Positions 18,101 to 26,739 of a stretch of 64,000 bases of DNA are shown here, in pieces. The position numbers and the translations under genes were made by a program. The DNA lies in assembly GCF_004114425.1 (NCBI RefSeq), contig NZ_RDQF01000012.1:62001-126000 (forward strand), written 5' to 3'. The DNA comes from Bradyrhizobium vignae (GTDB taxonomy: Bacteria > Pseudomonadota > Alphaproteobacteria > Rhizobiales > Xanthobacteraceae). Position 1 is the stretch's first letter. Each line of letters begins with the position of its first letter. The notes below the pieces were generated by a model that was not told where the DNA came from, searched no databases, and worked only from the letters and a program-made list of their open reading frames with translations.

Positions 18101-18312
18101 GCGCGCTGGAAGGGCGTGGTGATGCGGCCTGACATCTGATCCGGCGGCAGCCCGGTATACTGCCAGACCACGCCGATCACGGGAATGCGGATGTCCGGGA
18201 AGATGTCGGTCGGGGTCCGCAGCGCCGCGAGCGGTCCGATGATCAGCAGCAGCAGCGCCAGCACGACGAACGTATAAGGCCGGCTCAGGGCAATACGGAC
18301 CAGAGCAATCAT
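15133..18312 (-). CDS. RND efflux pump permease (HAE-1/AcrB-like)
   Basis: A 1059-residue inner-membrane proton-driven exporter, normal length for the family. The N-terminal helix is ALSRPYTFVVLALLLLIIG; two large periplasmic loops (about 40-330 and 560-870) separate helix blocks. TM4 has GILVDDATVTIENI, the paired Asp of the proton relay, and MGVATANSVLV is the matching segment in the second half. In this pump the usual start MxxFFIxRP is replaced by a shorter MIALVRIALSRP. Permease comes before adaptor, the reverse of acrAB. Substrate unknown; no regulator is adjacent. Confidence 0.93.
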   Translation of the reverse strand: MIALVRIALSRPYTFVVLALLLLIIGPLAALRTPTDIFPDIRIPVIGVVWQYTGLPPDQMSGRITTPFQRALTTTVNDIEHITANSYNGFGIIKIFFQPNVDIRTANAQVTAISQTLLKQMPPGATPPLILNYSASTVPIIQVALSGEGLTEQNLADIGINQLRTPLVTVPGAAIPYPFGGKQRQVQIDLDPTALQARGLSGQDVANALAAQNLITPVGTQKIGQFEYNIQLNNSPLRIDELGNLPIKTVNGAMVYVRDVATVRDGNPPQTNIVHVDGNRSVLMMVLKAGATSTLDIIAGIKQKVIDVKDQLPDALRIGFIGDQSVFVRGAIEGVAFEGVIAALLTSVMILLFLGSWRSTIIIAVSIPLSVLGAIIMLSAIGETLNIMTLGGLALAVGILVDDATVTIENINYHLEQGKPVEQSILDGANQIVTPAFVSLLCICIVFVPMFFLTGVARFLFVPMAEAVMFAMIWSFILSRTLVPTMANYLLQAHVHHEGAPPKSRNPFVWFQRGFEARFERVRGFYRGLLGLALAHRAVFAIGFVCVVGASFALVPFLGRNFFPAVDAGNILMHVRTQVGTRVEETANQLADVQKAVRKLIPGEIETMTDNIGMPISGINMTYNNTGVIGPQDGDIQIKLKEGHKPTEEHVKVLREQLPRLFPGVSFAFLPADIVSQILNFGAPAPIDLQIRGANLSANFAYANNLLAKVRKIPGVADARIQQSPNNPTFNIDVDRTRAQYVGLTERDVTNSLVVNLAGSSQVAPTYYLNPDNGVSYSIVMQTPQYQIDSLSALQTLPITAAGNAQSPILGGIADIKRSTSSAVVSQYDIQSMVQIFATTSGRDLGAVAADIRKVIADTAKEVPKGSSVLLLGQVQTMNSAFTGLLFGLLGAVVLIYLLIVVNFQSWSDPFVIITALPAALAGIVWMLFTTETTLSVPALTGAIMCMGVATANSVLVISFARERYEELGDPIAAALEAGFVRFRPVLMTALAMIIGMAPMALGLGEGGEQNAPLGRAVIGGLIFATFATLMFVPVVFSMVHKKQGVKAAAALETPHVAH

Positions 18313-18388
18313 GCGCCAGGAAATTCCAGGTCAGGCAGGGATACGGAATCCGCCCCCACGGGGATCCTCCGTCCCCTTTACCTGAGCA

Positions 18389-18414
18389 CCGCCGGAAACG
18401 CTAACCTCCGGCGG
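18389..18414. terminator. GC-rich hairpin between the chemoreceptor gene and the RND operon
   Basis: Perfect 7-bp arms CCGCCGG / CCGGCGG with a 12-base loop, about 67 bases beyond the chemoreceptor stop and upstream of the RND permease start. There is only a short T run beside it ('ctttc' on the + strand), so intrinsic termination is uncertain. The remaining bases of this 169-base gap show nothing else clear. Confidence 0.4.
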
Positions 18415-18481
18415 CTTTCACGCATTCACTTCCCTGCTACCGCACTGCGGAATCTACATCGCAGCCATGCAGCTGCGCGTC

Positions 18482-20173
18482 CTACGCCGCACGGACGTTG
18501 GCGAGGAACTTGCCGACCTCGGTCTTGAGCCGGTTCGAATCGTTCGACAGCATCTGGGCCGCCGACAGCACCTGCGAGGAGGCTGTGCCGGTCTCGGTCG
18601 CACCGCGCTGAACGTCGGTGATGTTGGACGACACCTGCTGGGTGCCCTGCGCGGCCTGCTGCACGTTGCGGGCGATCTCCTGCGTCGCCGCGCCCTGCTC
18701 TTCCACCGCCGCCGCGATCGCCGACGAGATCTCCGACAGACGTTCGATGGTCGAGGAAATCTCCCTGATCGCACCGACCGAGTCGTTGGTCGCCGCCTGG
18801 ATGCCGGAAATCTGCTGGCCGATTTCGCCGGTCGCCTTCGCGGTCTGCTCGGCGAGCGCCTTCACCTCGGAGGCGACGACAGCGAAGCCGCGACCGGCTT
18901 CGCCCGCGCGCGCCGCCTCGATGGTGGCATTCAGCGCCAGGAGATTGGTCTGGCCGGCGATGGTGTTGATCAGCTCGACGACATCCCCGATGCGCGAGGC
19001 GGCTTTGGAGAGTTCGCTGACGCGCTCGGTGGTGGCACGCGCCTGGCCGACGGCATCGCCCGCCATCCGCGCCGATTCCTGCACCTGACGGCTGATCTCG
19101 CCGACCGACGACGCCATCTCCTCCGTGGCCGAGGCCACCGATTGCACGTTGGTCGAGGCTTCCTCCGAAGCACCGGCAACCGTGGTCGCAAGCCGCTGCG
19201 AGCGGTCGGCGGTCGCAGTCAGGGTCGAGGCGGAGGCCTCTAACTGGCTCGAGGCCGACGACACGGTCTGGACGATCTCCCCGATCATCGTTTCGAATTC
19301 GCGCGTGATGTTGTCGACGCGGCGGCCGCGCTCGATCTTGGCCTCGGCATCGGCCGCGGCGGCTTCGTCCGCGGCCTTCTTGGCGATCAGCGCCTCCTTG
19401 AAGATCTGGAGCACGTCGGCCATGGCGCCGATCTCGGTCTTCTCGCCGCGATGCGGGACTTCGGCGGAAAGGTCGCCCTTGCCGAGCGCTTGCATCGGCT
19501 GGATGATCGAATTGATGCCGCTGGAGACGTCGCGGACGAGGTAGAAGCCGACACTGATGCCGGAGATGACGGCGGCGCCCAGGATGATCGCAACCAGCAT
19601 GAAGGCGTAATAGAAGGTATCGGCGGCATCCGCAGCGGCCTGATCACCGCCCTTGGTGTTGAGCTCGATATCCTTGGCCAGGATGGCATCGGCCTCAAGC
19701 CCGATCTTGTTGACTGTCTTGCTGTCCAACTCGTGCGCGTCGTGCGGGATCTTGTTGGCATCCCGGCGCGACAGCGCCATGACTTCCTGGGTGCCATTCT
19801 TGTACTCTTCCCACTTTTTCGACCAATCGCTGTAAAGTGCTCTCTCTTCGGGCGAGGCGATCATACCCTCATAAGACTTGCGGAACTTCGTGTTCGCCTC
19901 GACCACTGTTGCCAGGGTTTTCTCGGCCGCAAGCTTTTCCTCCAGTGTCTCCGCCAGCATGTGCTCGCGGATCACGTTGCGGTAGGTGATGGCGCCGGCA
20001 CGGAGGTCGCCGATCACGCGGACGCTGGGCATCCAGTTCGTGGTGATATCGACGGTGTTGGCGTTGATCGTCCGCATCTTCATGACGGCGAGCAGCCCCA
20101 TGCCGGCCATCACGACCAGCAGGAACGCCACGACACTGATAATCTTGGCGCGGATGGAAATGGTGGCGAGCAT
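18482..20173 (-). CDS. Methyl-accepting chemotaxis protein (4HB-type sensor)
   Basis: A 563-residue inner-membrane chemoreceptor. TM1 is at about 8-30, then a helical periplasmic sensor of the four-helix-bundle kind (31-185), TM2 (about 188-212, [21 protein letters not shown]), a HAMP segment with [17 protein letters not shown], and a long coiled-coil signalling domain. Its hairpin tip is [26 protein letters not shown], which docks CheA/CheW. No C-terminal CheR-binding pentapeptide is seen. Start at 20173 ([11 protein letters not shown]) places TM1 right after the ATG. Ligand unknown; the gene is not in a chemotaxis operon. Confidence 0.92.
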   Translation of the reverse strand: MLATISIRAKIISVVAFLLVVMAGMGLLAVMKMRTINANTVDITTNWMPSVRVIGDLRAGAITYRNVIREHMLAETLEEKLAAEKTLATVVEANTKFRKSYEGMIASPEERALYSDWSKKWEEYKNGTQEVMALSRRDANKIPHDAHELDSKTVNKIGLEADAILAKDIELNTKGGDQAAADAADTFYYAFMLVAIILGAAVISGISVGFYLVRDVSSGINSIIQPMQALGKGDLSAEVPHRGEKTEIGAMADVLQIFKEALIAKKAADEAAAADAEAKIERGRRVDNITREFETMIGEIVQTVSSASSQLEASASTLTATADRSQRLATTVAGASEEASTNVQSVASATEEMASSVGEISRQVQESARMAGDAVGQARATTERVSELSKAASRIGDVVELINTIAGQTNLLALNATIEAARAGEAGRGFAVVASEVKALAEQTAKATGEIGQQISGIQAATNDSVGAIREISSTIERLSEISSAIAAAVEEQGAATQEIARNVQQAAQGTQQVSSNITDVQRGATETGTASSQVLSAAQMLSNDSNRLKTEVGKFLANVRAA

Positions 20174-20285
20174 AATCGGGTCTCTTTGTGCTGACGCGGT
20201 GGCGCGTCCGGAAACTTTACGAATCAACTAAAAGGAGCGGCACCGACATCCAACACCAGAGCACCTGCGCAAATGTTAACTGCGA

Positions 20286-20303
20286 CTCCGTACGAGTACG
20301 GAG
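20286..20303. terminator. Perfect 8-bp inverted repeat downstream of otnK
   Basis: CTCCGTAC-GA-GTACGGAG lies 38 bases beyond the otnK stop and about 110 bases upstream of the chemoreceptor start. It could terminate the ltnD-otnI-otnK transcript or be an operator for the chemoreceptor gene. No long T run follows, so the role is open. Confidence 0.4.
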
Positions 20304-20341
20304 CCCAATGAAATGAACAGGCAGCAAAGAATGCACTGTGC

Positions 20342-21616
20342 TCAGCGCATGAGCATAAGCGCATCGGAGAAAAACTCTCCGCCGCCGAAATTTCCGGACT
20401 TCAGAGCGAGCAGCATGTCGCTTTCGGCGCCGACCGCGCGCAGCACCGGAACGCCTGCCGCAATTTCCACTCCCACGAGAAATCCGGGAATCTTCAACCG
20501 ATCGACAACGGCTCCGGACGTCTCGCCGCCGGCAACGATCAGTCGCCGCACGCCTGATTTGACGAGGTTTTCTGCGATATCGGCCATGGCCTGCTCGATC
20601 GCATGGCCGGCGGCGTCGCGACCGTGGCGCGCTTGCAGCGCGGTGACCTGATCGGGTGTCGAGCTCGATGCGATCAGCACCGGACCCTCGCCCAGTCGTG
20701 GTCTTGCCCAGTCCAGCGCGCGCTGCACTTCGCCTGCCCCCAAAATGATGCGGTCTGGATCGAGATGAAGCACCGGCATGATGCGCTCGGCGTTGGTGAT
20801 CTGCTGAAGCGTCGCCTGCGAGCAGCTTCCGGCAAGGCAGGCCGCCAGCCCGCCGACCGCAGCGCCGGTTTCGCCGCTCGGCGACGCCGACTTGACCTTG
20901 CCCGTCGACACCAACGCGCGCGCGAGCCCAAGGCCGATGCCGGAGGCACCGACCGAGAGCCGATGTCCGGCGGCGACAAGGCCGATGGTCTCGAGGTCGC
21001 GATCGAACACGGCGTCGATGATCGCAGCGCCGATGCCCTTGCCCGCCAGCTCGGCCAGTCGCGCCCGCACGGCATCCGCCCCGCGCGTGACGGTGGCGAG
21101 ATCGACGAGGCCGATCTGCGTCCTGCTCTGACGCGCCAGCACGCGCACCAGATTGGAATCGCGCATCGGGTTGAGCGGATGGTCCTTCAGCGGGCTCTCG
21201 TTGAGCGGCACGGCGCCGACGAAGAGGTTGCCCTGGTAGACGGTACGGCCGGTCTCCGGGAAGGCCGGCGTCACCAGAACGGCACCCTCGCCGCAATCGG
21301 CGCGCAGCGCGTCCATGACGGGACCGATATTGCCGGCATCGGTGGAATCGAAGGTCGAGCAAATCTTGAACAAGACGTGGCCCGCGCCGCGGCCGCGCAG
21401 CCACGCCTCCGCCGCACGCGAGCGCGACACGGCAAGGCCCGCCTCGATCGAGCGGCTCTTCAGCGACACCACGACGGCGTCGACCTCGGGCAGCGCGAGA
21501 TCGTCCGCAGGCACGCCGACGGTCTGCACGGTACGCAAGCCAGCGCGCGTCAGCGTATTGGCGAGGTCGGAGGCGCCGGTATAGTCGTCGGCGATGCAGC
21601 CCAACGCAAGTGTCAC
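20342..21616 (-). CDS. otnK: 3-oxo-tetronate kinase (four-carbon acid sugar kinase)
   Basis: A 424-residue kinase of the OtnK/DUF1537 family. The N-terminal domain starts LGCIADDYTGASDLANTL, the family's substrate-binding signature, and the C-terminal nucleotide-binding domain contains VAGGETSGAVVDRL. It would phosphorylate 3-oxo-tetronate at O4 with ATP. The start is GTG, whose last bases overlap the otnI stop (GTGA), so the two are translationally coupled. Order in the operon: ltnD, otnI, otnK. With otnC, divergent upstream, the whole tetronate route to dihydroxyacetone phosphate is encoded here. Confidence 0.92.
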   Translation of the reverse strand: MTLALGCIADDYTGASDLANTLTRAGLRTVQTVGVPADDLALPEVDAVVVSLKSRSIEAGLAVSRSRAAEAWLRGRGAGHVLFKICSTFDSTDAGNIGPVMDALRADCGEGAVLVTPAFPETGRTVYQGNLFVGAVPLNESPLKDHPLNPMRDSNLVRVLARQSRTQIGLVDLATVTRGADAVRARLAELAGKGIGAAIIDAVFDRDLETIGLVAAGHRLSVGASGIGLGLARALVSTGKVKSASPSGETGAAVGGLAACLAGSCSQATLQQITNAERIMPVLHLDPDRIILGAGEVQRALDWARPRLGEGPVLIASSSTPDQVTALQARHGRDAAGHAIEQAMADIAENLVKSGVRRLIVAGGETSGAVVDRLKIPGFLVGVEIAAGVPVLRAVGAESDMLLALKSGNFGGGEFFSDALMLMR

Positions 21617-22395
21617 GACTTCACTCCAGCATAAGGCTTGAACCAGGCGAGGCCGTCGGTGGTCTTGCCGCGCGGATTGTATTCGCAGCCGACGAAGCCG
21701 GCATAGCCGAGCCGGTCGAGCTCTTCGAACAGGAACGGATAGTTCAACTCCTCGCCGTCAGGCTCGTTGCGCGAGGGAACGCTGGCAATCTGGATGTGGC
21801 CGATGATCGGCATCATCTCGCGCAGCCGCATGGTGACGTCGCCATGGATGATCTGGCAGTGATAAATGTCGAACTGGAGTTTCAGGTTCGCGAGCCTCAG
21901 CTCCTGGATCAGATCACGTGCGAAGCCGAAATCGTTGAGGAAGTAGCCGGGCACGTTGCGCGCATTGATCGGCTCGATCACGACGTCGATGCCGTGCGGC
22001 GCGAAGAATTCCGCGGCCCATGCCACCGATTTGTAGAAGGCCTCGATCGCGACGCGCTCGCCGCGGTTGGCGATGCCGGCCATCAGGTGCAGCCGCTTGG
22101 CGCCGGTCGCCTTGGCATAAGGCAGCGCCGTCTCCAGGCTCGCCTTGAGATCATTGAATCGCGCCGGGAGCGCCGCAAAACCCTTCTCGCCGGCGTTCCA
22201 GTCGCCCGGCGGCAAGTTGAACAGCGCCTGCGTCAGGCCGTTGCGCCGCAGCCGCTCGCCGACCGCCTCGGCCGGATGCTCGTAAGGAAAGAGGAACTCG
22301 ACGGCAGTGAAGCCCGCTTGCGCGGCGGCATCGAAGCGGTCGAGGAACGGCACCTCGGTGAACATCATCGAGAGATTGGCGGCGAAACGCGGCAT
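21613..22395 (-). CDS. otnI: 2-oxo-tetronate isomerase (hydroxypyruvate isomerase-like)
   Basis: A 260-residue TIM-barrel protein of the Hyi/OtnI family. It begins MPRFAANLSMMFTEVPFLDRF and contains VIEPINARNVPGYFLN (metal-binding Glu) and LQFDIYHCQI, then IASVPSRNEPDGEELNY, motifs typical of OtnI. It would interconvert 2-oxo- and 3-oxo-tetronate after LtnD oxidises threonate. Lies 15 bases after ltnD and overlaps otnK by 4 bases. Length normal. Confidence 0.92.
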   Translation of the reverse strand: MPRFAANLSMMFTEVPFLDRFDAAAQAGFTAVEFLFPYEHPAEAVGERLRRNGLTQALFNLPPGDWNAGEKGFAALPARFNDLKASLETALPYAKATGAKRLHLMAGIANRGERVAIEAFYKSVAWAAEFFAPHGIDVVIEPINARNVPGYFLNDFGFARDLIQELRLANLKLQFDIYHCQIIHGDVTMRLREMMPIIGHIQIASVPSRNEPDGEELNYPFLFEELDRLGYAGFVGCEYNPRGKTTDGLAWFKPYAGVKS

Positions 22396-22410
22396 TGCAG
22401 ATCCTCTTGC

Positions 22411-23328
22411 TTACTTGTCGCCGGGCAGCTTGACGCCGGTGACCTGCGCATACATACGCGCGACCGACGCATCGTCGTCGCGGCCCATGCCGGCGGCTGA
22501 TGTCATCAGGAACATCTGGAGCGCTGCGGCAGAGACCGGCACCGGGAATCTGGCGCTGCGCGCCATGTCCTGAATGATGCCAAGGTCCTTGACGAAGATC
22601 TCCACCGCGCTTCGCGGTGTGTAATCGCCGTCCAGCACATGCGGCATGCGGTTCTCGAACATCCAGGAATTGCCGGCGGATGCCGTGATCACCTCATAGA
22701 CCTTGCGGATGTCGAGGCCCTGCCTGGCCGCAAAGGCCATGGCTTCGCTGGCGGCAGCAATGTGGACGCCCGCGAGAAGCTGGTTGATCATCTTGAACGC
22801 CGCGCCCTGTCCGGCGGCATCGCCGAGCTCGTACAGCTTTGCCGCCATGGCATCAAGCGCGGGCCGCGCCTTGGCAAAAGCGGCGGAGCTACCGGAGGCG
22901 AGAATCGTCAACTCGCCTTGCGCGGCGCGCTGGGCCCCGCCCGAGATCGGCGCATCCAGATAGTGCCGGCCGGTCGCCTCCAACTGCTTGGCGAGGCGCC
23001 GCGCCACGTCGGGATCCATGGTGGCGGAGGATATGAAGACACTGTCCTTCGGCATGGTCTCGGCGGCACCATCCTTGCCGAACAGGATCGCCTCACTCTG
23101 CGCCGCATTGACGACGACGCTGACGACGATATCGGCCTCCTTGGCCGCTTCGGCCGGGGTCCTGGCGCCCGCGCCGCCATCCTTCACGAAGCGCGCGACG
23201 GCATCCGCCGAGACGTCGCAGCCGGTCACGGCATGGCCGGCGCGCTTCAGCGAGGTCGCCATGCCAAAACCCATCGAGCCGAGCCCGACGACGGCGATAC
23301 GCTGATTTTGTGACGTGGAGGCGGACAT
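22411..23328 (-). CDS. ltnD: L-threonate dehydrogenase
   Basis: A 305-residue beta-hydroxyacid dehydrogenase. NAD-binding GLGSMGFGMA lies near residue 15, followed by GCDVSADAVARF; the substrate motif DAPISGGAQRAAQG and the catalytic Lys in GAAFKMINQLLAGVH are intact. It oxidises L-threonate at C2 to 2-oxo-tetronate, the first step of this pathway. The start at 23328 (MSASTSQNQ) is used; a longer open frame upstream overlaps the divergent otnC gene and has no family sequence. First gene of the minus-strand operon. Confidence 0.92.
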   Translation of the reverse strand: MSASTSQNQRIAVVGLGSMGFGMATSLKRAGHAVTGCDVSADAVARFVKDGGAGARTPAEAAKEADIVVSVVVNAAQSEAILFGKDGAAETMPKDSVFISSATMDPDVARRLAKQLEATGRHYLDAPISGGAQRAAQGELTILASGSSAAFAKARPALDAMAAKLYELGDAAGQGAAFKMINQLLAGVHIAAASEAMAFAARQGLDIRKVYEVITASAGNSWMFENRMPHVLDGDYTPRSAVEIFVKDLGIIQDMARSARFPVPVSAAALQMFLMTSAAGMGRDDDASVARMYAQVTGVKLPGDK

Positions 23329-23430
23329 GCAACTGACCCTTGAACGTTTCCCGAATAGCCGCCCTTTGCGGCAGCCTGGCAACCGAATATCACGGCTTGG
23401 CCGCGCTGCCAAAGCGTGAGACAAGCAGGC

Positions 23431-24105
23431 ATGACGGCCATGAGCAACGAGACATTGCTGCGCGAGGATATCTGCCGCTTCGGGCGGTCCCTGTTCGAGC
23501 GCGGGCTGACGCCGGGCTCCTCCGGCAATATCAGCGTCAGGCTGGACGATGGCGGCTGGCTGGTGACGCCGACCAACGCCTCGCTCGGCTTCCTCGACCC
23601 TGCGAAGCTGTCGCGGCTGGATAGCCGAGGGCAGCTGGTCTCGGGCGATGCGCCGACCAAGGAAGTTCCGCTGCACACCGCGCTCTACGACACGCGCGGG
23701 AGTGCGCGGGCGATCGTGCATCTGCACTCCACCCATTCGGTCGCGCTTTCGATGCTGCCCGAGATCGACCCGCGTGCCGCGCTGCCGCCGATGACGGCCT
23801 ATTACCTGATGAAATGCGGCGCCACCGCGCTCGTGCCCTATTACCGCCCGGGCGACCCGGCCGTTGCGGATGCGATCAAGGGTCTCGCCGGGAAATATTC
23901 ATCCGTGCTGCTCGCCAATCACGGCCCGGTCGTCGCCGGCGACACGCTGGAGGCTGCGGTGTTCGCCACGGAGGAACTGGAGGAGACGGCGAAGCTGTAC
24001 CTGCTGCTGCGCGGGATGAACCCGCGGTACTTGTCGCCGGAGCAGGTGAAGGATCTGGTGAAGGTGTTCGGGGTAACGCTGCCCGAGGATGGGCACGGGC
24101 ATTGA
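23431..24105 (+). CDS. otnC: 3-oxo-tetronate 4-phosphate decarboxylase (class II aldolase family)
   Basis: A 224-residue class II aldolase/adducin-fold enzyme. Seen: LTPGSSGNISVRL (phosphate/backbone loop), TKEVPLHTALY with the catalytic Glu, and the zinc ligands in HLHSTHS and NHGPVVAG. It would decarboxylate 3-oxo-tetronate 4-phosphate to dihydroxyacetone phosphate, closing the pathway begun by ltnD. It is transcribed away from ltnD, sharing a 102-base regulatory gap. A second ATG at 23440 (MSNETLL) could be the true start. Confidence 0.9.
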   Translation: MTAMSNETLLREDICRFGRSLFERGLTPGSSGNISVRLDDGGWLVTPTNASLGFLDPAKLSRLDSRGQLVSGDAPTKEVPLHTALYDTRGSARAIVHLHSTHSVALSMLPEIDPRAALPPMTAYYLMKCGATALVPYYRPGDPAVADAIKGLAGKYSSVLLANHGPVVAGDTLEAAVFATEELEETAKLYLLLRGMNPRYLSPEQVKDLVKVFGVTLPEDGHGH

Positions 24106-24119
24106 GCCCGCCTCCCTGC

Positions 24120-24237
24120 TCGTCATTGCGAGCCAACGGGTCCGCGCGAAGCGCGGCCCGATGACAGGCTCCGCGAAGAAATCCAGAGTCTTTCCGCGGA
24201 GAGATTCTGGATTGCTTCGCTACGCTCGCGATGACTG
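24120..24237. repeat. Palindromic intergenic repeat, family A (copy 3, interrupted)
   Basis: Starts 'cgtcattgcgagcc', has an inserted inverted piece around 'gcgcgaagcgcg', and ends 'ggattgcttcgctacgctcgcgatgact'. The centre 'ctttccgcggagagattctgg' differs from other family A copies. Lies between the convergent ends of otnC and livF. Confidence 0.65.
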
Positions 24238-24254
24238 AGATTGTGGCGATCATC

Positions 24255-24323
24255 GTAGCCCGCATGAGCGCAGCGACATGTGGGACGGCCTGTCCCGGAT
24301 ATCGCTACGCTCATCAGGGCTAC
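24255..24323. repeat. Palindromic intergenic repeat, family C (copy 2)
   Basis: Left arm 'cgtagcccgcatgagcgcag', right arm 'gctacgctcatcagggctacg'. It is a diverged and shorter relative of the element at 5815-5899. It directly abuts the livF end, so it may serve as terminator. Confidence 0.65.
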
Positions 24324-24339
24324 GGCAGGGCGCTTGTGG

Positions 24340-25044
24340 TTACAGCCCCAGATACGCCTTCCTCACATCCGGATTGCCCTTGATCTCCGCGGACGGGCCC
24401 TGCATCAGCACGCGGCCGGTCTGCAGGATGTAGGCGCGGTCGGCAATCTCGAGGCATTCGGCCATGCGCTGCTCGACGATCAGCACGGTCATGCCGGCGT
24501 CGCGGATGCGCTTCACCGCCTGGAAGATCTCGTCGACCAGCTTCGGCATGATGCCCTGCGACGGCTCGTCCAGCATCAAGAGCCGCGGGCGCGTCATCAG
24601 CGCGCGGCCGATGGCGAGCATCTGCTGCTCGCCGCCGCTTAGCGTCTCGGCGCGCTGCTCCAGGCGCTCGGAGAGGCGCGGAAACAGGTTGAAGACGAGA
24701 TCGAGCGGCCCCTCGCGGTCGGCTTCGCTGCGATAGAGGTAGCTGCCGAGGCGAAGATTGTCGCGCACGGACAGGCGCGGGAACAGGCGGCGGTTTTCCG
24801 GCACATAGGCGATGCCCGTTGCGGTGATGTGATGCTGCGCCATCCCCTCGAGGCGCTTGCCGTCGAACGTCACCGTGCCAGAACGCGGACGTTCGGCGCC
24901 GGCGATGGATTTCAGCAGCGTCGACTTGCCCGCGCCGTTGGCGCCGGCGACGCAGACGATCTCGCCCTTCTCGACCTCGATCGAGACCGCGGAGATCGCG
25001 ACCAGGCCCTGATAGGCCGTCGTGACTTCACGCACCGACAGCAT
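24340..25044 (-). CDS. livF: Branched-chain amino-acid-type ABC transporter ATPase LivF
   Basis: A 234-residue ABC ATPase. Walker A GANGAGKSTLL is near residue 36, the signature LSGGEQQM near 137, and Walker B LLMLDEPSQGI follows, then VEQRM (H-loop region with Q/R in place of His). It hydrolyses ATP to drive uptake with LivG through the LivH/LivM membrane pair. Last gene of the run livH-M-G-F; its start overlaps livG by 17 bases. The family name does not fix the substrate: neighbours suggest a hydroxy, ureido or amino compound. Confidence 0.92.
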   Translation of the reverse strand: MLSVREVTTAYQGLVAISAVSIEVEKGEIVCVAGANGAGKSTLLKSIAGAERPRSGTVTFDGKRLEGMAQHHITATGIAYVPENRRLFPRLSVRDNLRLGSYLYRSEADREGPLDLVFNLFPRLSERLEQRAETLSGGEQQMLAIGRALMTRPRLLMLDEPSQGIMPKLVDEIFQAVKRIRDAGMTVLIVEQRMAECLEIADRAYILQTGRVLMQGPSAEIKGNPDVRKAYLGL

Positions 25045-25759
25045 GACGATCTCCGAGATATGCGCTGATCACCTTGGGATCGCGGACCACGTCGGCAGGC
25101 TTGCCCTCGACCAGCACCTTGCCGAGGTCGAGCACGATGGCGCGGTCGACCAAGGGCATCACGATCTCCATCACATGCTCGACCATCAAGACGGTGATGC
25201 CGGCATCGCGCACTTTGCGCACCAGCGCGACGCCGGTCTGCGCCTCGGTCGGCGTCAGGCCGGTGAGGACTTCGTCGAGCAGCAGCAGCTTTGGCTCGGT
25301 CGCGAGCGCGCGCGCGACTTCGAGGCGGCGCTTCTCGGCCGGCACGAGGTCGCTCGCGAGCACGTCCGCGCGCCCGGCAAGTCCGGTGAACTCAAGCACC
25401 TCATGCGCCTTGCGACGGGCTTCGCGCATCACGGTATTGCGCACGAGCGCACCGACGATGACGTTGTCGACGACGGTCATGGTCTCAAAACTCTTGACCA
25501 CCTGGAAGGTGCGGCCCACTCCGCGCTGGCAGCGCTCGGCCGCCGGCATGTGGGTGACATCCTCGCCGTCGAACCAGATCGAGCCTTGGGTCGGCGGCAG
25601 CACGCCGGCGATGAGGTTGAACAGCGTCGACTTGCCGGCACCGTTCGGACCGATCAGGCCGACGATTTCGCCGCGGCCGACCGAGATCGAGACGTCGCTG
25701 TTGGCGACCAGGCCGCCGAAGCGCTGCCAGACGCCGCGGGTTTCCAGGAGTGCGGTCAT
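25028..25759 (-). CDS. livG: ABC transporter ATPase LivG
   Basis: A 243-residue ABC ATPase. Walker A is GPNGAGKSTLFNLI. The signature region is the degenerate form SDLVPAEKRRLEVARAL, which stands in for LSGGQ as is usual in LivG proteins. Walker B LLLLDEVLTGL has Val where most ATPases have Pro. VEHVMEIVMPL holds the switch His. Overlaps livM by 4 bases and livF by 17. Peripheral inner-membrane component of the same uptake system. Confidence 0.92.
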   Translation of the reverse strand: MTALLETRGVWQRFGGLVANSDVSISVGRGEIVGLIGPNGAGKSTLFNLIAGVLPPTQGSIWFDGEDVTHMPAAERCQRGVGRTFQVVKSFETMTVVDNVIVGALVRNTVMREARRKAHEVLEFTGLAGRADVLASDLVPAEKRRLEVARALATEPKLLLLDEVLTGLTPTEAQTGVALVRKVRDAGITVLMVEHVMEIVMPLVDRAIVLDLGKVLVEGKPADVVRDPKVISAYLGDRHAVGA

Positions 25760-26739
25760 CGCGTGGCTCCCTTCGGTTTTGCACGGGAGAACAGGCTCAC
25801 CAAGCCTCGCGGCAACGCCAGCGAGATCGCTACGATCAGCGCACCATAGACGATGAGATCGACGCCGCGACCGGAGCCGCCGATATAGGAGCGCGTCAGC
25901 TCCGTCATCGGGATCAGGATGGCGGCGCCAAGCACCGGCCCCCAGAGGGTGCCGATGCCGCCGAGCACGGCCGGCAGCGCCATCAGCAGCGAGAACTGGA
26001 AGCCCATCACGCTTTCAGGATCGATATAGGCGAGGAACTGCGCATAGAAGGCCCCGCCGATGGCGACCAGGAAGGCGGAAACGGCGGCCGCGCCCATCTT
26101 GGAGTTGAACACGACGACGCCGAGGCTCTCGGCCGCCTCCGGATTGTCCTTCACTGCGCGCCACCAGAAGCCCCATTTGGAGTCCTCCAGCCACCAGGTG
26201 ACGAACCAGGCGAGGCAGCAGAGCGCCAGCGCGAAATAGAAGTATGGCAGCTTGGTGCGCAGGAACTGGAATTTCAGCCAGCTGTCGCCGCGGATCGGAA
26301 CGGTGATGCCCATCGCGGCTCCCGCCCACTCCCAGTTCTGGAACAGCAGCAGGCCAATTTCGGCAATGACGATGGTCGCGATCACGAAGTAATGGCCGCG
26401 CAGGCGGAAGAAGGGATAACCGAGTCCCATCGCGATGAGTGCGGCGATCACGCCGCCGCCGAGCATGCCGAACCAGGGCAGCACGCCGAACTTGGTGAAC
26501 AAGAGCTCGGTGGTGTAGGCGCCGATGCCGAAATAGAGCGCGTGACCCAGCGAGATCTGGCCGCAATAGCCGGACAGGATGTTCCAGCTCTGCGACAGCG
26601 CCGCATACATCAAGGTCAGGATCAGGATGTTCTGGACGTAGACGTCCTTGATGAACAGCGGCGCCAGCGCCGCGAGCCCGGCCAGCACCGCGGCGATGAT
26701 GAGGTCGCGGCGGCGCCGCGCAGCGAAATTCTTGTCCAT
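25756..26739 (-). CDS. livM: ABC transporter permease LivM
   Basis: A 327-residue polytopic membrane protein with about nine helices. The conserved LivM stretch SWNILSGYCGQISLGHALYFGIGAY is present near residue 50, and AIGGAFYAQFLAYIDPESVMGFQ in the C-terminal half is the cytoplasmic coupling region. The ATG at 26739 overlaps the livH stop by one base (TGATG); a GTG three bases upstream is the alternative start. The N-terminus is Arg rich (AARRRRD), consistent with a cytoplasmic start. Confidence 0.92.
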   Translation of the reverse strand: MDKNFAARRRRDLIIAAVLAGLAALAPLFIKDVYVQNILILTLMYAALSQSWNILSGYCGQISLGHALYFGIGAYTTELLFTKFGVLPWFGMLGGGVIAALIAMGLGYPFFRLRGHYFVIATIVIAEIGLLLFQNWEWAGAAMGITVPIRGDSWLKFQFLRTKLPYFYFALALCCLAWFVTWWLEDSKWGFWWRAVKDNPEAAESLGVVVFNSKMGAAAVSAFLVAIGGAFYAQFLAYIDPESVMGFQFSLLMALPAVLGGIGTLWGPVLGAAILIPMTELTRSYIGGSGRGVDLIVYGALIVAISLALPRGLVSLFSRAKPKGATR

